Assembly (NCBI RefSeq): GCF_035987325.1
Contig: NZ_CP108488.1
Span: 1,798,001 to 1,862,000, forward strand
DNA from: Streptomyces sp. NBC_01244
Lineage (GTDB): Bacteria > Actinomycetota > Actinomycetes > Streptomycetales > Streptomycetaceae
Reading direction: 5' to 3'
Length of the DNA: 64,000 nucleotides
Shown in pieces: positions 54,789 to 63,524 of the stretch. Under the pieces are notes generated by a model. The model was not told where the DNA came from and did not search any database. It saw only the letters and a program-made list of their open reading frames with translations. The stretch's first letter is position 1; every line of letters begins with the position of its first letter. The position numbers and the translations under genes were made by a program.

Positions 54789-55655
54789 GTGGGCTTCCTC
54801 GTGCCGGTCCTCTTCGCGCTGTTCGCGGCGCTCAGCAACGCCCTCGCGACCGTGCTCCAGCGGCGGGCGGCACTCACCGTGCCGCAGAGCGACGGATTCC
54901 GCTTCGGGCTGGTGCTCGACCTGCTGCGCCGGCCGCTCTGGATCGGCGGGATCCTGGCCGTCATCGCGGCCGGCGCCGGGCAGGCCGTGGCCCTGGCCAC
55001 GGGCGCGCTGGCCCTCGTACAGCCCCTGTTCGTCCTCGAGCTGCCGCTCGCGCTCCTGATCGCCTCGCTGGTGACGCGGACCCGGTTGCCCGGGCCTTTG
55101 TGGCTCGCCGTGGCCGGAGTGGTGGCCGGGCTCGGGATCGCGCTGGTGGCCGCCTCACCGGCGGGGAACCGTACGGATGTTCCGGCCGACCGGTGGGTCA
55201 CGGCCCTGGCCGCGTGCGCCGTGGCGGTGGCGGCGCTCTCCGTGGCCGGCCTGCGGCAGCGGCCCGGCCGGATGCGGGCCGGATGCCTCGGCGCGGCCAC
55301 CGCCGTCTGCTACGCGCTGACCGCCGCGCTGATGAAGTCGGCCATGCACGTACTCGACGAGGGCGGCATCGGCGCCTTCCTGCGCACCTGGGAAACCTAC
55401 GGCTTCGCCGCGACCGGCATCTGCGCCCTCCTGCTCCTCGAACACGCCATGCAGGGCGGCCCACTGGTCGCCTCGCAGCCCGCGCTGACGCTCGGCGACG
55501 CGGGCGTGAGCGTCGCGCTGGGAGTGCTGCTGTACGAGGAACACCTCCGGGCCCACTGGTGGCTGCTGCCGCAGCTGCTGGGCCTGTGCCTGATCTGCGC
55601 CGGAGTGCTCGCCCTGACCAGGCACAGCGCGGGAGCCGATGCGGGCACGACGTGA
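54789..55655 (+). CDS. EamA/DMT-type membrane transporter
   Basis: 288 aa from GTG 54789, chosen because it starts just before the first helix (FLVPVLFALFAALSNALATVLQ); ATG 54699 would add a Gly-rich leader. About nine to ten membrane helices. A DMT half-repeat pattern is visible: LATGALALVQPLFVLELPLAL and VASQPALTLGDAGVSVALGVLLYEEHL. Substrate unknown. Downstream of the biotin genes but probably a separate unit. Confidence 0.85.
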   Translation: MGFLVPVLFALFAALSNALATVLQRRAALTVPQSDGFRFGLVLDLLRRPLWIGGILAVIAAGAGQAVALATGALALVQPLFVLELPLALLIASLVTRTRLPGPLWLAVAGVVAGLGIALVAASPAGNRTDVPADRWVTALAACAVAVAALSVAGLRQRPGRMRAGCLGAATAVCYALTAALMKSAMHVLDEGGIGAFLRTWETYGFAATGICALLLLEHAMQGGPLVASQPALTLGDAGVSVALGVLLYEEHLRAHWWLLPQLLGLCLICAGVLALTRHSAGADAGTT

Positions 55656-55690
55656 TCCGGCGGCCCGGCCGCCGGGGGGCGGCGGCCTCC

Positions 55691-55953
55691 ATGGGGTCAG
55701 CGGCCGCTGCGGGATCAGCGACCTCCGCGGGACCAGTGGCCCCTGCGGAACCAGTGCACCCGCAGCACCGGTGACCCCGCAGGACCAGGCCCCCCGTGAG
55801 ATCAGCGGCTCCGCAGGACCAGCAGCCCCGCGAGATCAGCGGCCGCGCGGGACCAGCAGCCCCCGCAGGGCCAGCGGCCCCCGTGAGACCAGCAGCCCCG
55901 CGAGACCAGCAGGCCCGCAGGACCAGCGGCCCCCGCGGAACCAGCGACCGAGG
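55691..55953. repeat. Tandem array of about fifteen 17/18-bp repeats
   Basis: About 15 consecutive units with consensus close to gagaccagcagccccgc, each 17 or 18 bp and differing by a few bases. Neither strand shows a gene that fits, and the mix of 17 and 18 rules out coding repeats. It fills the 318-nt convergent gap between the DMT transporter and a lipoprotein gene. Confidence 0.85.
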
Positions 55954-55973
55954 GTGAAAGGGTCGCCGCCGGG

Positions 55974-56606
55974 TCAGTGGCCTCCGCGCGGCTCCAGGCA
56001 GCCGCCCTCTACGTACATCCCGTGGGCCTCCACGGTCGGCGGCGGGCCCAGCCGGCCCGTCACGCACGGGCCGCTCTCGGGGACCGACAGGACGAACGAG
56101 ACGTTCACCGACCCGGATCCGTACACGCCCCCGGCGTCGAACCCGTAGCCCAGCCCGGTCAGGACCGCGCGCAGCTCCTCCACCGTGTGCGGTGCACCCT
56201 TCGCGCCGGAGCCGCCCGCCACCGCCGCCCTGATCCGTGCGGCGTGTGCGTCGCCCCGGCACCGGGCCCCGGGGGTGAGCTCCGCCTGCTGTTTGAAGGC
56301 GTGGTTCTCCGCGTGCTTCCGCGCCTCGGGATCCGCGGGCAGCTCGCGCCCCGTGGCCTCGGGGCTCGCGCCGGCCGTCCCCACGTCCGCGCACCGCGCC
56401 GCGATCTCGGGGAACAGCTTGTCGTGGCGTGCGACCGCGGCGGCTGCCTGAGCCGCGTAGTCCACGGAAGGGGCCGCGGGCTCCGGGTCCCCGGAGCCCG
56501 CGGTACGCGTACCGCAGCCGGTCAGCACGAGCGCTCCGGCGGCGAAGAGCAAGGGGACGGCAAGGGCGCCCGCACGGGGGCGGGGGCCGGTGCGGGGCGT
56601 CGTCAC
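55974..56606 (-). CDS. Small secreted lipoprotein, unknown function
   Basis: 210 aa from a GTG overlapping the GNAT stop as GTGA. Lipobox LTGC (near residue 30) after FAAGALV. The mature part has conserved-looking cysteines (AARCADVG, GARCRGDAHA, GPCVTGR, EGGCLEPRG) and the segment GYGFDAGGVYGSGSVNVSFVLSV. No family recognised. Cotranscribed with the acetyltransferase. Confidence 0.8.
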   Translation of the reverse strand: MTTPRTGPRPRAGALAVPLLFAAGALVLTGCGTRTAGSGDPEPAAPSVDYAAQAAAAVARHDKLFPEIAARCADVGTAGASPEATGRELPADPEARKHAENHAFKQQAELTPGARCRGDAHAARIRAAVAGGSGAKGAPHTVEELRAVLTGLGYGFDAGGVYGSGSVNVSFVLSVPESGPCVTGRLGPPPTVEAHGMYVEGGCLEPRGGH

Positions 56607-57034
56607 GCCGTCTCCACGAGCGGTTTGACCCAGCGCCGCCAGTGATCCTCGCGGTGGTAGCCGGCCGCGGCCCACGCCCGCTGCGCGCGCTCGTTCGCTT
56701 CGAGGACCATCGCGTCACCCCGGCGGCCCCCGACGGCGACGAAACGCCGTTCGGCCGCCTCCAGGAGCGCCGTGGCGATCCCCCGGCGACGCCGGGACGG
56801 CAGGACGGCTAGCCGGTAGAGCGACGCCCGCCACCCGTCCCAGCCGGCGATCACGGACCCGACCAGGACCCCGTCGCATTCCGCGAGGATCAGCGCCTCG
56901 GGATCCCGGGTGACGAGCCGGGTCACCCCGTCCGCGTCGTCCGTGATCGACGTGCCCTCCGCCGCTTCCTTCCAGAAGGCGAGCACGGTCTCGGCATCGG
57001 CCGGCACCGCGGCCCGTATGTGCAGATCGGTCAT
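56603..57034 (-). CDS. GNAT-family N-acetyltransferase
   Basis: 143 aa. Starts IRAAVPADAETVLAFWKEA; the acetyl-CoA signature LAVLPSRRRRGIATALLEAAERR is at about 76-98. Ends with WAAAGYHREDHWRRWVKPL. Substrate unknown. First gene of a two-gene unit with a lipoprotein, and divergent from the CNNM pair. Confidence 0.92.
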   Translation of the reverse strand: MTDLHIRAAVPADAETVLAFWKEAAEGTSITDDADGVTRLVTRDPEALILAECDGVLVGSVIAGWDGWRASLYRLAVLPSRRRRGIATALLEAAERRFVAVGGRRGDAMVLEANERAQRAWAAAGYHREDHWRRWVKPLVETA

Positions 57035-57244
57035 GTGCCGGAGCCAAGCACGGCCGCCCGGTGGCCCGCCACCGACTTCCGCCTGCCGAGACGTACCGCG
57101 GGCGCACCCGCGCCCATCTCCCGGACGCCGACGCGGGTGGGATGCGAAGATCCTTCACATCCGACCCCGTCATGGCCGGGTGGTCCACCGAACGAATGAT
57201 CCGCCCACTTTGCTCTTCCTTTACCCTGTAGGCAGCTGTTCCTC

Positions 57245-57266
57245 TCCCCCTCGAATCCCCCTCGAA
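57245..57266 (+). repeat. Two exact 11-bp direct repeats before the CNNM gene
   Basis: TCCCCCTCGAA occurs twice back to back, 115 bp before the CNNM start. An 11-bp period places both on one face of the helix. It lies in the 346-nt gap 57035-57380, which otherwise holds a small GC hairpin (57097-57112) and two candidate upstream reading frames. Confidence 0.5.
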
Positions 57267-57288
57267 CGAAAGGTGTGAGCGTCCGTCC

Positions 57289-57384
57289 ATGGGCGAGCCT
57301 CCCAGTCCCCTCCCTTCCCGTCCGCGACAGCGCGCGACACCCCTCCTCCTGGCTGATCATGGGACGGAGGTGAAGGATCGATGA
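57289..57384 (+). other. Candidate upstream reading frame overlapping the CNNM start
   Basis: ATG 57289 opens 31 codons (starts MGEPPSPLPSRPRQ) ending in TGA at 57382-57384, which overlaps the CNNM ATG as ATGA. The codons have no ribosome site at good distance; the CNNM gene has its own GGAGGTGA. Could be a leader or chance. Confidence 0.25.
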
Positions 57385-58721
57385 CCGAAGTGCTCCTGCT
57401 CGTCGTGGCGCTGCTGCTCTGCCTTGCCTGCGGAGTCTTCGTCGCGGCCGAGTTCTCGCTGACCACCATCGAGCGCAGTGAACTGGAACGGGCCGTCGAG
57501 CGCGGCGAGCGCGGCGCCGACAGCGCCCTGGCCGCGGTCCGCAGCCTGACGTTCCAGCTCTCCGGCGCCCAGCTCGGCATCACGGTGACCGGCCTGGTCA
57601 TCGGCATGATCTCCAAGCCCTCGATCGCCGCCCTCCTCAAGGGCCCCTTCGAGGCCATGGGACTGTCCGCCGGAGCCGCGTCCTCCACCGCCCTGGTCCT
57701 CGGCACCGTGCTGTCGACCGTCGTCCTGATGGTCGTGGGCGAGCTCGTCCCCAAGAACTGGGCGATCTCCTCCCCGCTGGCCGTCGCCAGGCGGGTCGCC
57801 ACCGCGCAGCGGGTCTTCAGCCGCGCCTTCAGGCCCCTCATCAGCCATCTGAACACCACGGCGAACCACATGGTCCGCCGGTTCGGCATGGAGCCCGCCG
57901 AGGAACTCGCCTCGGCGCGCACCCCCCAGGAGCTGGCGGCCCTGGCCTGGCACTCCGCGAAGGCGGGCGCCCTGGAGAAGGACACCGCCGAACTGTTCAT
58001 GCGGACCTTGAACCTCGCCGACCTGACCGCGGAGAACGTCATGACCCCCCGGGTCCAGGTCACCGCCCTGGAGCTGCAGACCACCGCCGAGGACGTGGCG
58101 AACGCGACCCTGGCCACCGGGCTGTCGCGCTTCCCCGTCTACCGGGGCAACCTCGACAGCGTCGTCGGCACCGTCCACATCAAGGACGTACTGGCGCTGC
58201 CGGCCGAGGAGCGCCACAACCACCCCGTGTCCTCGCTGCTGCGCGAACCCCTCCTCGTACCGGAGTCGCTGACCGTGGACCGGCTCCTGGACCGGTTGTC
58301 CGGGAAGCAGACGATGGCCGTGGTCATCGACGAGTACGGCGGCACGGCGGGTGTGGCCACGCTGGAGGACATCGTCGAGGAGGTCGTCGGCGAGGTCCGC
58401 GACGAGCACGACCCGCACGAGACCCCCGACCTGGCCCCGGCCGGGGAGGACCCCTCCGGGCGCGCCCTGTTCTCCGCGGACGGCTCCGCGCGCACCGACC
58501 AGCTCCAGCGGATCGGGCTGCGCGTGCCGGACGGCCCGTACGAGACGCTGGCCGGCCTGATAGCGACCGAGCTGGGGCGGATCCCGCTGGTCGGCGACAG
58601 CCTGGAGCTCGACGGCTGGCGGCTGGACGTGGTGGACGCGAGCGGGCGGCGGGCGGCGCGGGTGCTGTTGCACGTGCCGGCCGAACCGACCCCCGATGAT
58701 GGTGCGGAGGAGGCCCGATGA
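57381..58721 (+). CDS. CNNM/CorC-type membrane protein (DUF21-CBS-CorC_HlyC)
   Basis: 446 aa. DUF21 membrane part (about 1-190; LLLVVALLLCLACGVFVAAEFSLTTIERSELE and GELVPKNWAISSP), a CBS pair (about 215-335; NVMTPRVQVTALE, SRFPVYRGNLDSVVGTVHIKDVL, MAVVIDEYGGTAGVATLEDIVEEVVGEVRDEHD) and the C-terminal CorC_HlyC transporter-associated domain. Such proteins are linked to Mg2+/Co2+ handling. Stop overlaps the next paralogue as ATGA. Confidence 0.94.
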   Translation: MTEVLLLVVALLLCLACGVFVAAEFSLTTIERSELERAVERGERGADSALAAVRSLTFQLSGAQLGITVTGLVIGMISKPSIAALLKGPFEAMGLSAGAASSTALVLGTVLSTVVLMVVGELVPKNWAISSPLAVARRVATAQRVFSRAFRPLISHLNTTANHMVRRFGMEPAEELASARTPQELAALAWHSAKAGALEKDTAELFMRTLNLADLTAENVMTPRVQVTALELQTTAEDVANATLATGLSRFPVYRGNLDSVVGTVHIKDVLALPAEERHNHPVSSLLREPLLVPESLTVDRLLDRLSGKQTMAVVIDEYGGTAGVATLEDIVEEVVGEVRDEHDPHETPDLAPAGEDPSGRALFSADGSARTDQLQRIGLRVPDGPYETLAGLIATELGRIPLVGDSLELDGWRLDVVDASGRRAARVLLHVPAEPTPDDGAEEAR

Positions 58722-59737
58722 CCGCCGTCCAGTTGCTGATCGGCCTGGCGACCCTGGTCGTCAACGCCTTCTTCGTCGGCGCGGAGTTCGCCATGATCTC
58801 CGTACGGCGCAGCCAGATCGAGCCGTACGCCGAGCAGGGCGACCGCAGGGCGCGCGCCGTGCTGTGGGGCCTGGAGCACGTGTCGGCGCTCATGGCGGCT
58901 GCCCAGCTGGGCATCACGCTGTGCACCTTGGTGCTGGGTGTGGTGGCCGAGCCGGCCATCGCCCACCTGCTGACCCCGGTGTTCGACTTCTTCGGGGTGC
59001 CGTCCGGGCTGACCCACGCGATCTCCTTCGTGGTGGCGCTGGCCCTGGCCACGTACCTGCACATGCTCTTCGGCGAGATGCTGCCGAAGAACGTGGCGCT
59101 GGCCGAGCCGGTGCGGACCGCCCTGCTGCTGGGTCCGCCGCTGGTGACCCTGACCCGTGGGCTGAAGCCGGTGATCTTCGCGATCAACGCCTTCGCCAAC
59201 ACCCTGCTCCGTCTGCTGCGGGTGGAGGTCAAGGGCGAGGTCGGGGCGACCTTCTCGGACGACGAGCTGGCCCGGATCGTCAAGGACTCCAGCGACGCGG
59301 GACTCATCGACGACCGCGCGAGCGAGCGGCTGCACGACGCCCTGGGACTGGGGCGGCGGCCGGTGACCGATGTGGTGCTGCCCGCGGACCGGGTGGTTCC
59401 GGCCCGCGAGGGCATCACACCGGCCGGACTGGAGCGGCTGTCGGCCGAGTCGGGGTACTCCCGGTTCCCGATGATCGACGCGCAGGGCCGGATCCTGGGG
59501 TACCTGCACGTCAAGGACGCACTGGACGCGGCCGAGCGGGACGAGCCCTTCCCGGTCGGCGCGCTGCGGACGATCGCGCACGTCCGGGCGGAGACCCCGC
59601 TGGACGACGTGCTGACCGCGATGCGGCGCAGCCGTACGCACCTGGCGGCGGTGCTCGGGCCGGACGGGGTCATGACGGGCCTGGTCACGATGGAGGACGT
59701 GCTGCGGGAGCTGTTCGGCAGGCCTGCTTCGGCGTAG
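58718..59737 (+). CDS. CNNM-type membrane protein lacking the C-terminal CorC domain
   Basis: 339 aa. DUF21 membrane domain (VVNAFFVGAEFAMISVRRSQIE, FGEMLPKNVALAEP) followed by a CBS pair ending ...GVMTGLVTMEDVLRELFG. It stops right after the CBS module, unlike its upstream paralogue. The two genes are translationally coupled and may form a heteromer. Confidence 0.93.
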   Translation: MTAVQLLIGLATLVVNAFFVGAEFAMISVRRSQIEPYAEQGDRRARAVLWGLEHVSALMAAAQLGITLCTLVLGVVAEPAIAHLLTPVFDFFGVPSGLTHAISFVVALALATYLHMLFGEMLPKNVALAEPVRTALLLGPPLVTLTRGLKPVIFAINAFANTLLRLLRVEVKGEVGATFSDDELARIVKDSSDAGLIDDRASERLHDALGLGRRPVTDVVLPADRVVPAREGITPAGLERLSAESGYSRFPMIDAQGRILGYLHVKDALDAAERDEPFPVGALRTIAHVRAETPLDDVLTAMRRSRTHLAAVLGPDGVMTGLVTMEDVLRELFGRPASA

Positions 59738-59810
59738 CGGGGCGCGGTGCGCCTGCTCCCCCGGTCCCGCGTGCGGGGCCGGGGTACCGGGCGGTAGCAT
59801 CGCTCCCGCC

Positions 59811-60602
59811 ATGGAGATGAATGCGCGGTACACCAGTTTCGTCGCGGTCGGCGACTCCTTCACCGAGGGCATGTCGGACCTGCTCCCCGACGGCTCCTAC
59901 CGGGGCTGGGCCGATCTGCTCGCCGACCGCCTCGCCGCCCGCGAGCCGGGCTTCCGCTACGCGAACCTCGCGGTCCGCGGCAAGCTGATCGGGCAGATCG
60001 CCGGGGAGCAGGCTCCCGCGGCCGCCGAGATGGGCGCCGACGTGGTGACCCTGGTCGGCGGGCTGAACGACACCCTGCGCCCCAAGGTGGACGTGGGCCG
60101 GGTGCGCGGGCACCTGGAAGAGGCCGTCGGGCTGCTGGCGCCCTCCTGCGGGACGCTGGTCCTGATGCGCTCGCCGGGCCGCGACGGCCCCGTGATGGAA
60201 CGTTTCCGTCCGCGCATGGAGGAGCTCTTCGTCATCATCGAGGAGCTCGCCGCGCGGCACGGCGCCCTCGTGGTCGACCTGTACGGGTCCTCCGCGCTCG
60301 GCGACCCGCGGATGTGGGACGTGGACCGGCTGCACCTGACGGCCGAAGGCCACCGCAGGGTCGCGGAGGCCGTCTGGCAGACGCTGGGCCTGCCGCCCGA
60401 GGCGGACTGGAGCGCCGAACTGGCGCCCACGCCCCCTCCCGGGTGGACCGCGCGCCGCTCGCAGGACCTCAGCTTCGCCCGGCAGCACCTCCTGCCCTGG
60501 GTCGGCCGCCGCCTCACGGGCCGCTCCAGCGGGGACGGCCGGCCCGCCAAACGCCCGGAACTGCTGCCGTACGAGGCTCCGGCGGCCGACCGGCTCGCAT
60601 AG
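59811..60602 (+). CDS. SGNH/GDSL-family hydrolase
   Basis: 263 aa. Block I GDSFTEG with catalytic S16, block III GGLNDT, and block V DVDRLHLTAEGH (Asp-x-x-His). No signal peptide, so a cytoplasmic esterase. The C-terminal 55 residues (after WSAELAPTPPPGW) are basic and unlike the core. A TAGCAT -10-like hexamer lies ten nt before the ATG. Confidence 0.92.
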   Translation: MEMNARYTSFVAVGDSFTEGMSDLLPDGSYRGWADLLADRLAAREPGFRYANLAVRGKLIGQIAGEQAPAAAEMGADVVTLVGGLNDTLRPKVDVGRVRGHLEEAVGLLAPSCGTLVLMRSPGRDGPVMERFRPRMEELFVIIEELAARHGALVVDLYGSSALGDPRMWDVDRLHLTAEGHRRVAEAVWQTLGLPPEADWSAELAPTPPPGWTARRSQDLSFARQHLLPWVGRRLTGRSSGDGRPAKRPELLPYEAPAADRLA

Positions 60603-60684
60603 CCCGCGGGCCCCGCGCCCGCCCCTGCTCCGCCCCGCGCGCTCTCGTAGCAAGGCACAATCCCGGCCGGGTCCCCTACCTGCG

Positions 60685-60713
60685 TAAACACACAGCCGAG
60701 GCCCAAGTAGAAT
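60685..60713 (+). promoter_or_regulatory. Promoter of purB, probably leaderless
   Basis: TAAACA (4 of 6 to TTGACA) and TAGAAT are spaced 17 nt. The -10 ends eight nt before GTG 60722, so the transcript has little or no leader; no ribosome site is seen. Confidence 0.5.
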
Positions 60714-60721
60714 CCCTCCAC

Positions 60722-62155
60722 GTGACTGCCAAGCCCCGCATCCCCAATGTCCTGGCCGGCCGCTACGCCTCCGCGGAGCTCGCCGTCCTGTGGTCCCCCG
60801 AGTACAAGGTGACGCTGGAGCGGCGGCTGTGGCTCGCCGTGCTCCGCGCCCAGAAGGATCTCGGCATCGAGGTCCCCGACGAGGCCCTCGCCGACTACGA
60901 GCGCGTCCTGGAGACCGTCGACCTCGCCTCCATCGCCGAGCGCGAGAAGATCACCCGGCACGACGTGAAGGCCCGCATCGAGGAGTTCAACGCCCTCGCC
61001 GGCCACGAGCACGTCCACAAGGGCATGACCTCCCGCGACCTCACCGAGAACGTCGAGCAGCTCCAGATCCGCCTCTCGCTGGAACTGATCCGTGACCGCA
61101 CGGTCGCCGTCCTCGCCCGTCTCGGCAAGCTGGCCGGCGAGCACGCCGAGCTGGTCATGGCCGGCCGCTCCCACAACGTCGCCGCTCAGGCGACCACCCT
61201 GGGCAAGCGCTTCGCCACCGCCGCCGACGAGCTGCTGGTCTCGTACGGCCGCCTGGACGACCTGCTGACCCGCTACCCGCTGCGCGGCATCAAGGGACCG
61301 GTCGGCACCTCGCAGGACATGCTCGACCTGCTGGGCGGCGACGCCGCGAAGCTGGCCGACCTCGAGCAGCGGATCGCGGCCCACCTCGGCTTCGGCCAGG
61401 CCTTCACCTCGGTCGGCCAGGTCTACCCGCGCTCCCTCGACTACGACGTGGTCACCGCCCTGGTCCAGCTGGCCGCGGCACCCTCCTCCATCGCCAAGAC
61501 GATCCGCCTGATGGCCGGCCACGAGCTCGTGACCGAGGGCTTCAAGCCCGGCCAGGTCGGCTCCTCCGCGATGCCGCACAAGATGAACACCCGCTCCTGC
61601 GAGCGCGTGAACGGCCTGATGGTCATCCTGCGCGGCTACGCGTCGATGACCGGCGAGCTGGCCGGCGACCAGTGGAACGAGGGCGACGTCTCCTGCTCCG
61701 TCGTCCGCCGGGTCGCGCTGCCCGACGCGTTCTTCGCCCTCGACGGCCTGATGGAGACCTTCCTGACGGTCCTGGACGAGTTCGGCGCCTTCCCCGCCGT
61801 CGTGGCCCGCGAGCTGGACCGCTACCTCCCCTTCCTTGCCACCACCAAGGTTCTGATGGGTGCCGTGCGGGCCGGGGTGGGCCGCGAGTCCGCCCACGAG
61901 GTCATCAAGGAGCACGCGGTGGCCTCCGCCCTCGCCATGCGCGAGCAGGGTGCCGAGCGCAACGAGCTGCTCGACAAGCTGGCCGCCGACGAGCGGATGC
62001 CGCTGGACCGGGCCCAGCTGGACGCCCTGATGGCCGACAAGCTGTCCTTCACCGGCGCGGCGGGCGACCAGGTCGCCGCGGTGGTCTCGCGCATCGAGGA
62101 GATCACCAAGGAGCACCCCGAGGCCGCGGGCTACACCCCCGGGTCGATCCTCTGA
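60722..62155 (+). CDS. purB: Adenylosuccinate lyase
   Basis: 477 aa. Two steps of purine synthesis (SAICAR to AICAR, adenylosuccinate to AMP). Signature SSAMPHKMNTRS (about 281-292); MTSRDLTENVEQLQ and AAQATTLGKRFA also fit. GTG start. The last codons overlap the likely CTG start of the next gene. Confidence 0.96.
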   Translation: MTAKPRIPNVLAGRYASAELAVLWSPEYKVTLERRLWLAVLRAQKDLGIEVPDEALADYERVLETVDLASIAEREKITRHDVKARIEEFNALAGHEHVHKGMTSRDLTENVEQLQIRLSLELIRDRTVAVLARLGKLAGEHAELVMAGRSHNVAAQATTLGKRFATAADELLVSYGRLDDLLTRYPLRGIKGPVGTSQDMLDLLGGDAAKLADLEQRIAAHLGFGQAFTSVGQVYPRSLDYDVVTALVQLAAAPSSIAKTIRLMAGHELVTEGFKPGQVGSSAMPHKMNTRSCERVNGLMVILRGYASMTGELAGDQWNEGDVSCSVVRRVALPDAFFALDGLMETFLTVLDEFGAFPAVVARELDRYLPFLATTKVLMGAVRAGVGRESAHEVIKEHAVASALAMREQGAERNELLDKLAADERMPLDRAQLDALMADKLSFTGAAGDQVAAVVSRIEEITKEHPEAAGYTPGSIL

Positions 62156-62712
62156 CCCCCGAAGAGCTCGACTCCGCCCGCGACCGCGTCCTCCCGGACG
62201 TGGTCGCGGGCGGTCTTCGCGTCCTCTTCTGCGGCATCAACCCGGGCCTCCTCTCCGCCGCGACGGGCCACCACTTCGCCCGCCCCGGCAACCGCTTCTG
62301 GCCGGTCCTCCATCTGTCGGGTTTCACCCCGCGGCTCCTGTCCCCCGACGAGCAGGACGAGTTGCCGACGTACCGCCTCGGCATCACGAACGTCGTGGCC
62401 CGCGCCACGGCCCGCGCCGACGAGCTGAGCGCCGAGGAGTTCCGTGAGGGCGGCCGCATCCTGACGGCCAAGGTGGAACTCCTGCGCCCCCAGTGGCTGG
62501 CCGTGGTCGGAGTCACCGCCTACCGCACCGCCTTCGGCGAGCGAAAGGCCCGGATCGGCCCCCAGGAGCGCACCATCGGCGCCACCCGCATCTGGGCCCT
62601 CCCCAACCCCAGCGGCCTCAACGCCCGCTGGACCGCCGCCTCCATGGCCCAGGAGTACGCCCGCCTCCGCGCGGCCGCCGAGTCCACCGATCCCGCCGGC
62701 GCCGACCCGTAG
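62152..62712 (+). CDS. mug: G/U mismatch-specific uracil-DNA glycosylase (Mug)
   Basis: 186 aa if read from CTG 62152 (TPEELDSARDRVLPD), which overlaps the purB stop as CTGA; the only standard start is GTG 62200, which would cut into the conserved N-terminus. Mug motifs: LFCGINPGLLSAATGHHFARPGNRFWPVLH and WALPNPSGLNARW. Repairs G:U and G:T mismatches. Reading from CTG is the best fit to family length. Confidence 0.88.
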   Translation: MTPEELDSARDRVLPDVVAGGLRVLFCGINPGLLSAATGHHFARPGNRFWPVLHLSGFTPRLLSPDEQDELPTYRLGITNVVARATARADELSAEEFREGGRILTAKVELLRPQWLAVVGVTAYRTAFGERKARIGPQERTIGATRIWALPNPSGLNARWTAASMAQEYARLRAAAESTDPAGADP

Positions 62713-62742
62713 GACGCCCGCGGCCGCCGCATGGCGGGCCTC

Positions 62743-62748
62743 TATCAT
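62743..62748 (+). promoter_or_regulatory. -10 element TATCAT of a leaderless promoter
   Basis: TATCAT ends six nt before ATG 62755, so transcription probably starts on the A of the start codon. Confidence 0.45.
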
Positions 62749-62754
62749 CCGGGG

Positions 62755-63408
62755 ATGATCATCAAGCCGATCGAACTCGTGATATTCGACTGCGACGGGG
62801 TTCTCGTCGACAGCGAACGGATAGCCGCCCGCGTCCAGGTCGCTCTGGGGGCGGAGCTCGGCTGGCCCCTCACCGAGGCCGAGGTCATCGACCGGTTCAT
62901 CGGACGCTCCTCCGTCTCCATCCGCGAGCAGATCACCGACCGGCTCGGTCCCGAGGCGGCCGCGCACTGGTGGGACCGGTTCGAGGAACTCCACCGGGAG
63001 GCGGTGGACTCGGGGCTGTCACCCGTGGACGGTCTTCCTCAGGCGCTCGACGCGATCGCCCTGCCGACGTGTGTCGCCTCCAGCGGCTCGCACGAGAAGA
63101 TGCGGCACACCCTCGGCCGCACCGGCCTCTACGCACGCTTCGAAGGCCGCATCCACAGCGCCACCGAGGTCTCCCGCGGCAAACCCGCCCCGGACCTCTT
63201 CCTGTACGCCGCGCGGCGGATGGGCGTGGATCCCGCCGCTTGCGCGGTCGTCGAGGACAGCCGTCCCGGCGTCCAGGCCGCCCGCGCCGCCGGAATGCGG
63301 GCCTTCGGCTACGCCGGCGGGCTGACCCCCGCCGAGCGACTCGAAGGCCCCGGCACCGTCGTCTTCGACGACATGCGCCAACTCCCCGGCCTCCTCACCG
63401 ACCACTGA
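62755..63408 (+). CDS. HAD-family hydrolase (phosphatase-like)
   Basis: 217 aa. DxD nucleophile D12/D14 in VIFDCDGVLVDSE, cap domain (about 20-85), motif II VASSGSHEKM, lysine in SRGKPAPDLFLYAARRM and motif IV VVEDSRPGVQAA. Resembles beta-phosphoglucomutase or 2-phosphoglycolate-phosphatase members. Start at ATG 62755 (leaderless); ATG 62731 is an alternative. Confidence 0.93.
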   Translation: MIIKPIELVIFDCDGVLVDSERIAARVQVALGAELGWPLTEAEVIDRFIGRSSVSIREQITDRLGPEAAAHWWDRFEELHREAVDSGLSPVDGLPQALDAIALPTCVASSGSHEKMRHTLGRTGLYARFEGRIHSATEVSRGKPAPDLFLYAARRMGVDPAACAVVEDSRPGVQAARAAGMRAFGYAGGLTPAERLEGPGTVVFDDMRQLPGLLTDH

Positions 63409-63524
63409 CCCCGCCGGACGGCGGAGCCTGCCTGGCTGCCGCAACGGACCGGCTCGGCCCGGCGGGAAGCTCGTCCACCCCGTCGAGCCGGTCGGTCGAG
63501 CCGATCCGCCGAGCCGCTCCGGCG

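Noticed and set aside
55691..55953. CRISPR array
   Set aside because: Repeats are directly adjacent with no unique spacers and are only 17/18 bp, so this is a minisatellite.
57035..57380. Mg2+ riboswitch (M-box) before the CNNM genes
   Set aside because: Only a short 6-bp hairpin and direct repeats are visible; no conserved riboswitch core could be recognised by eye.
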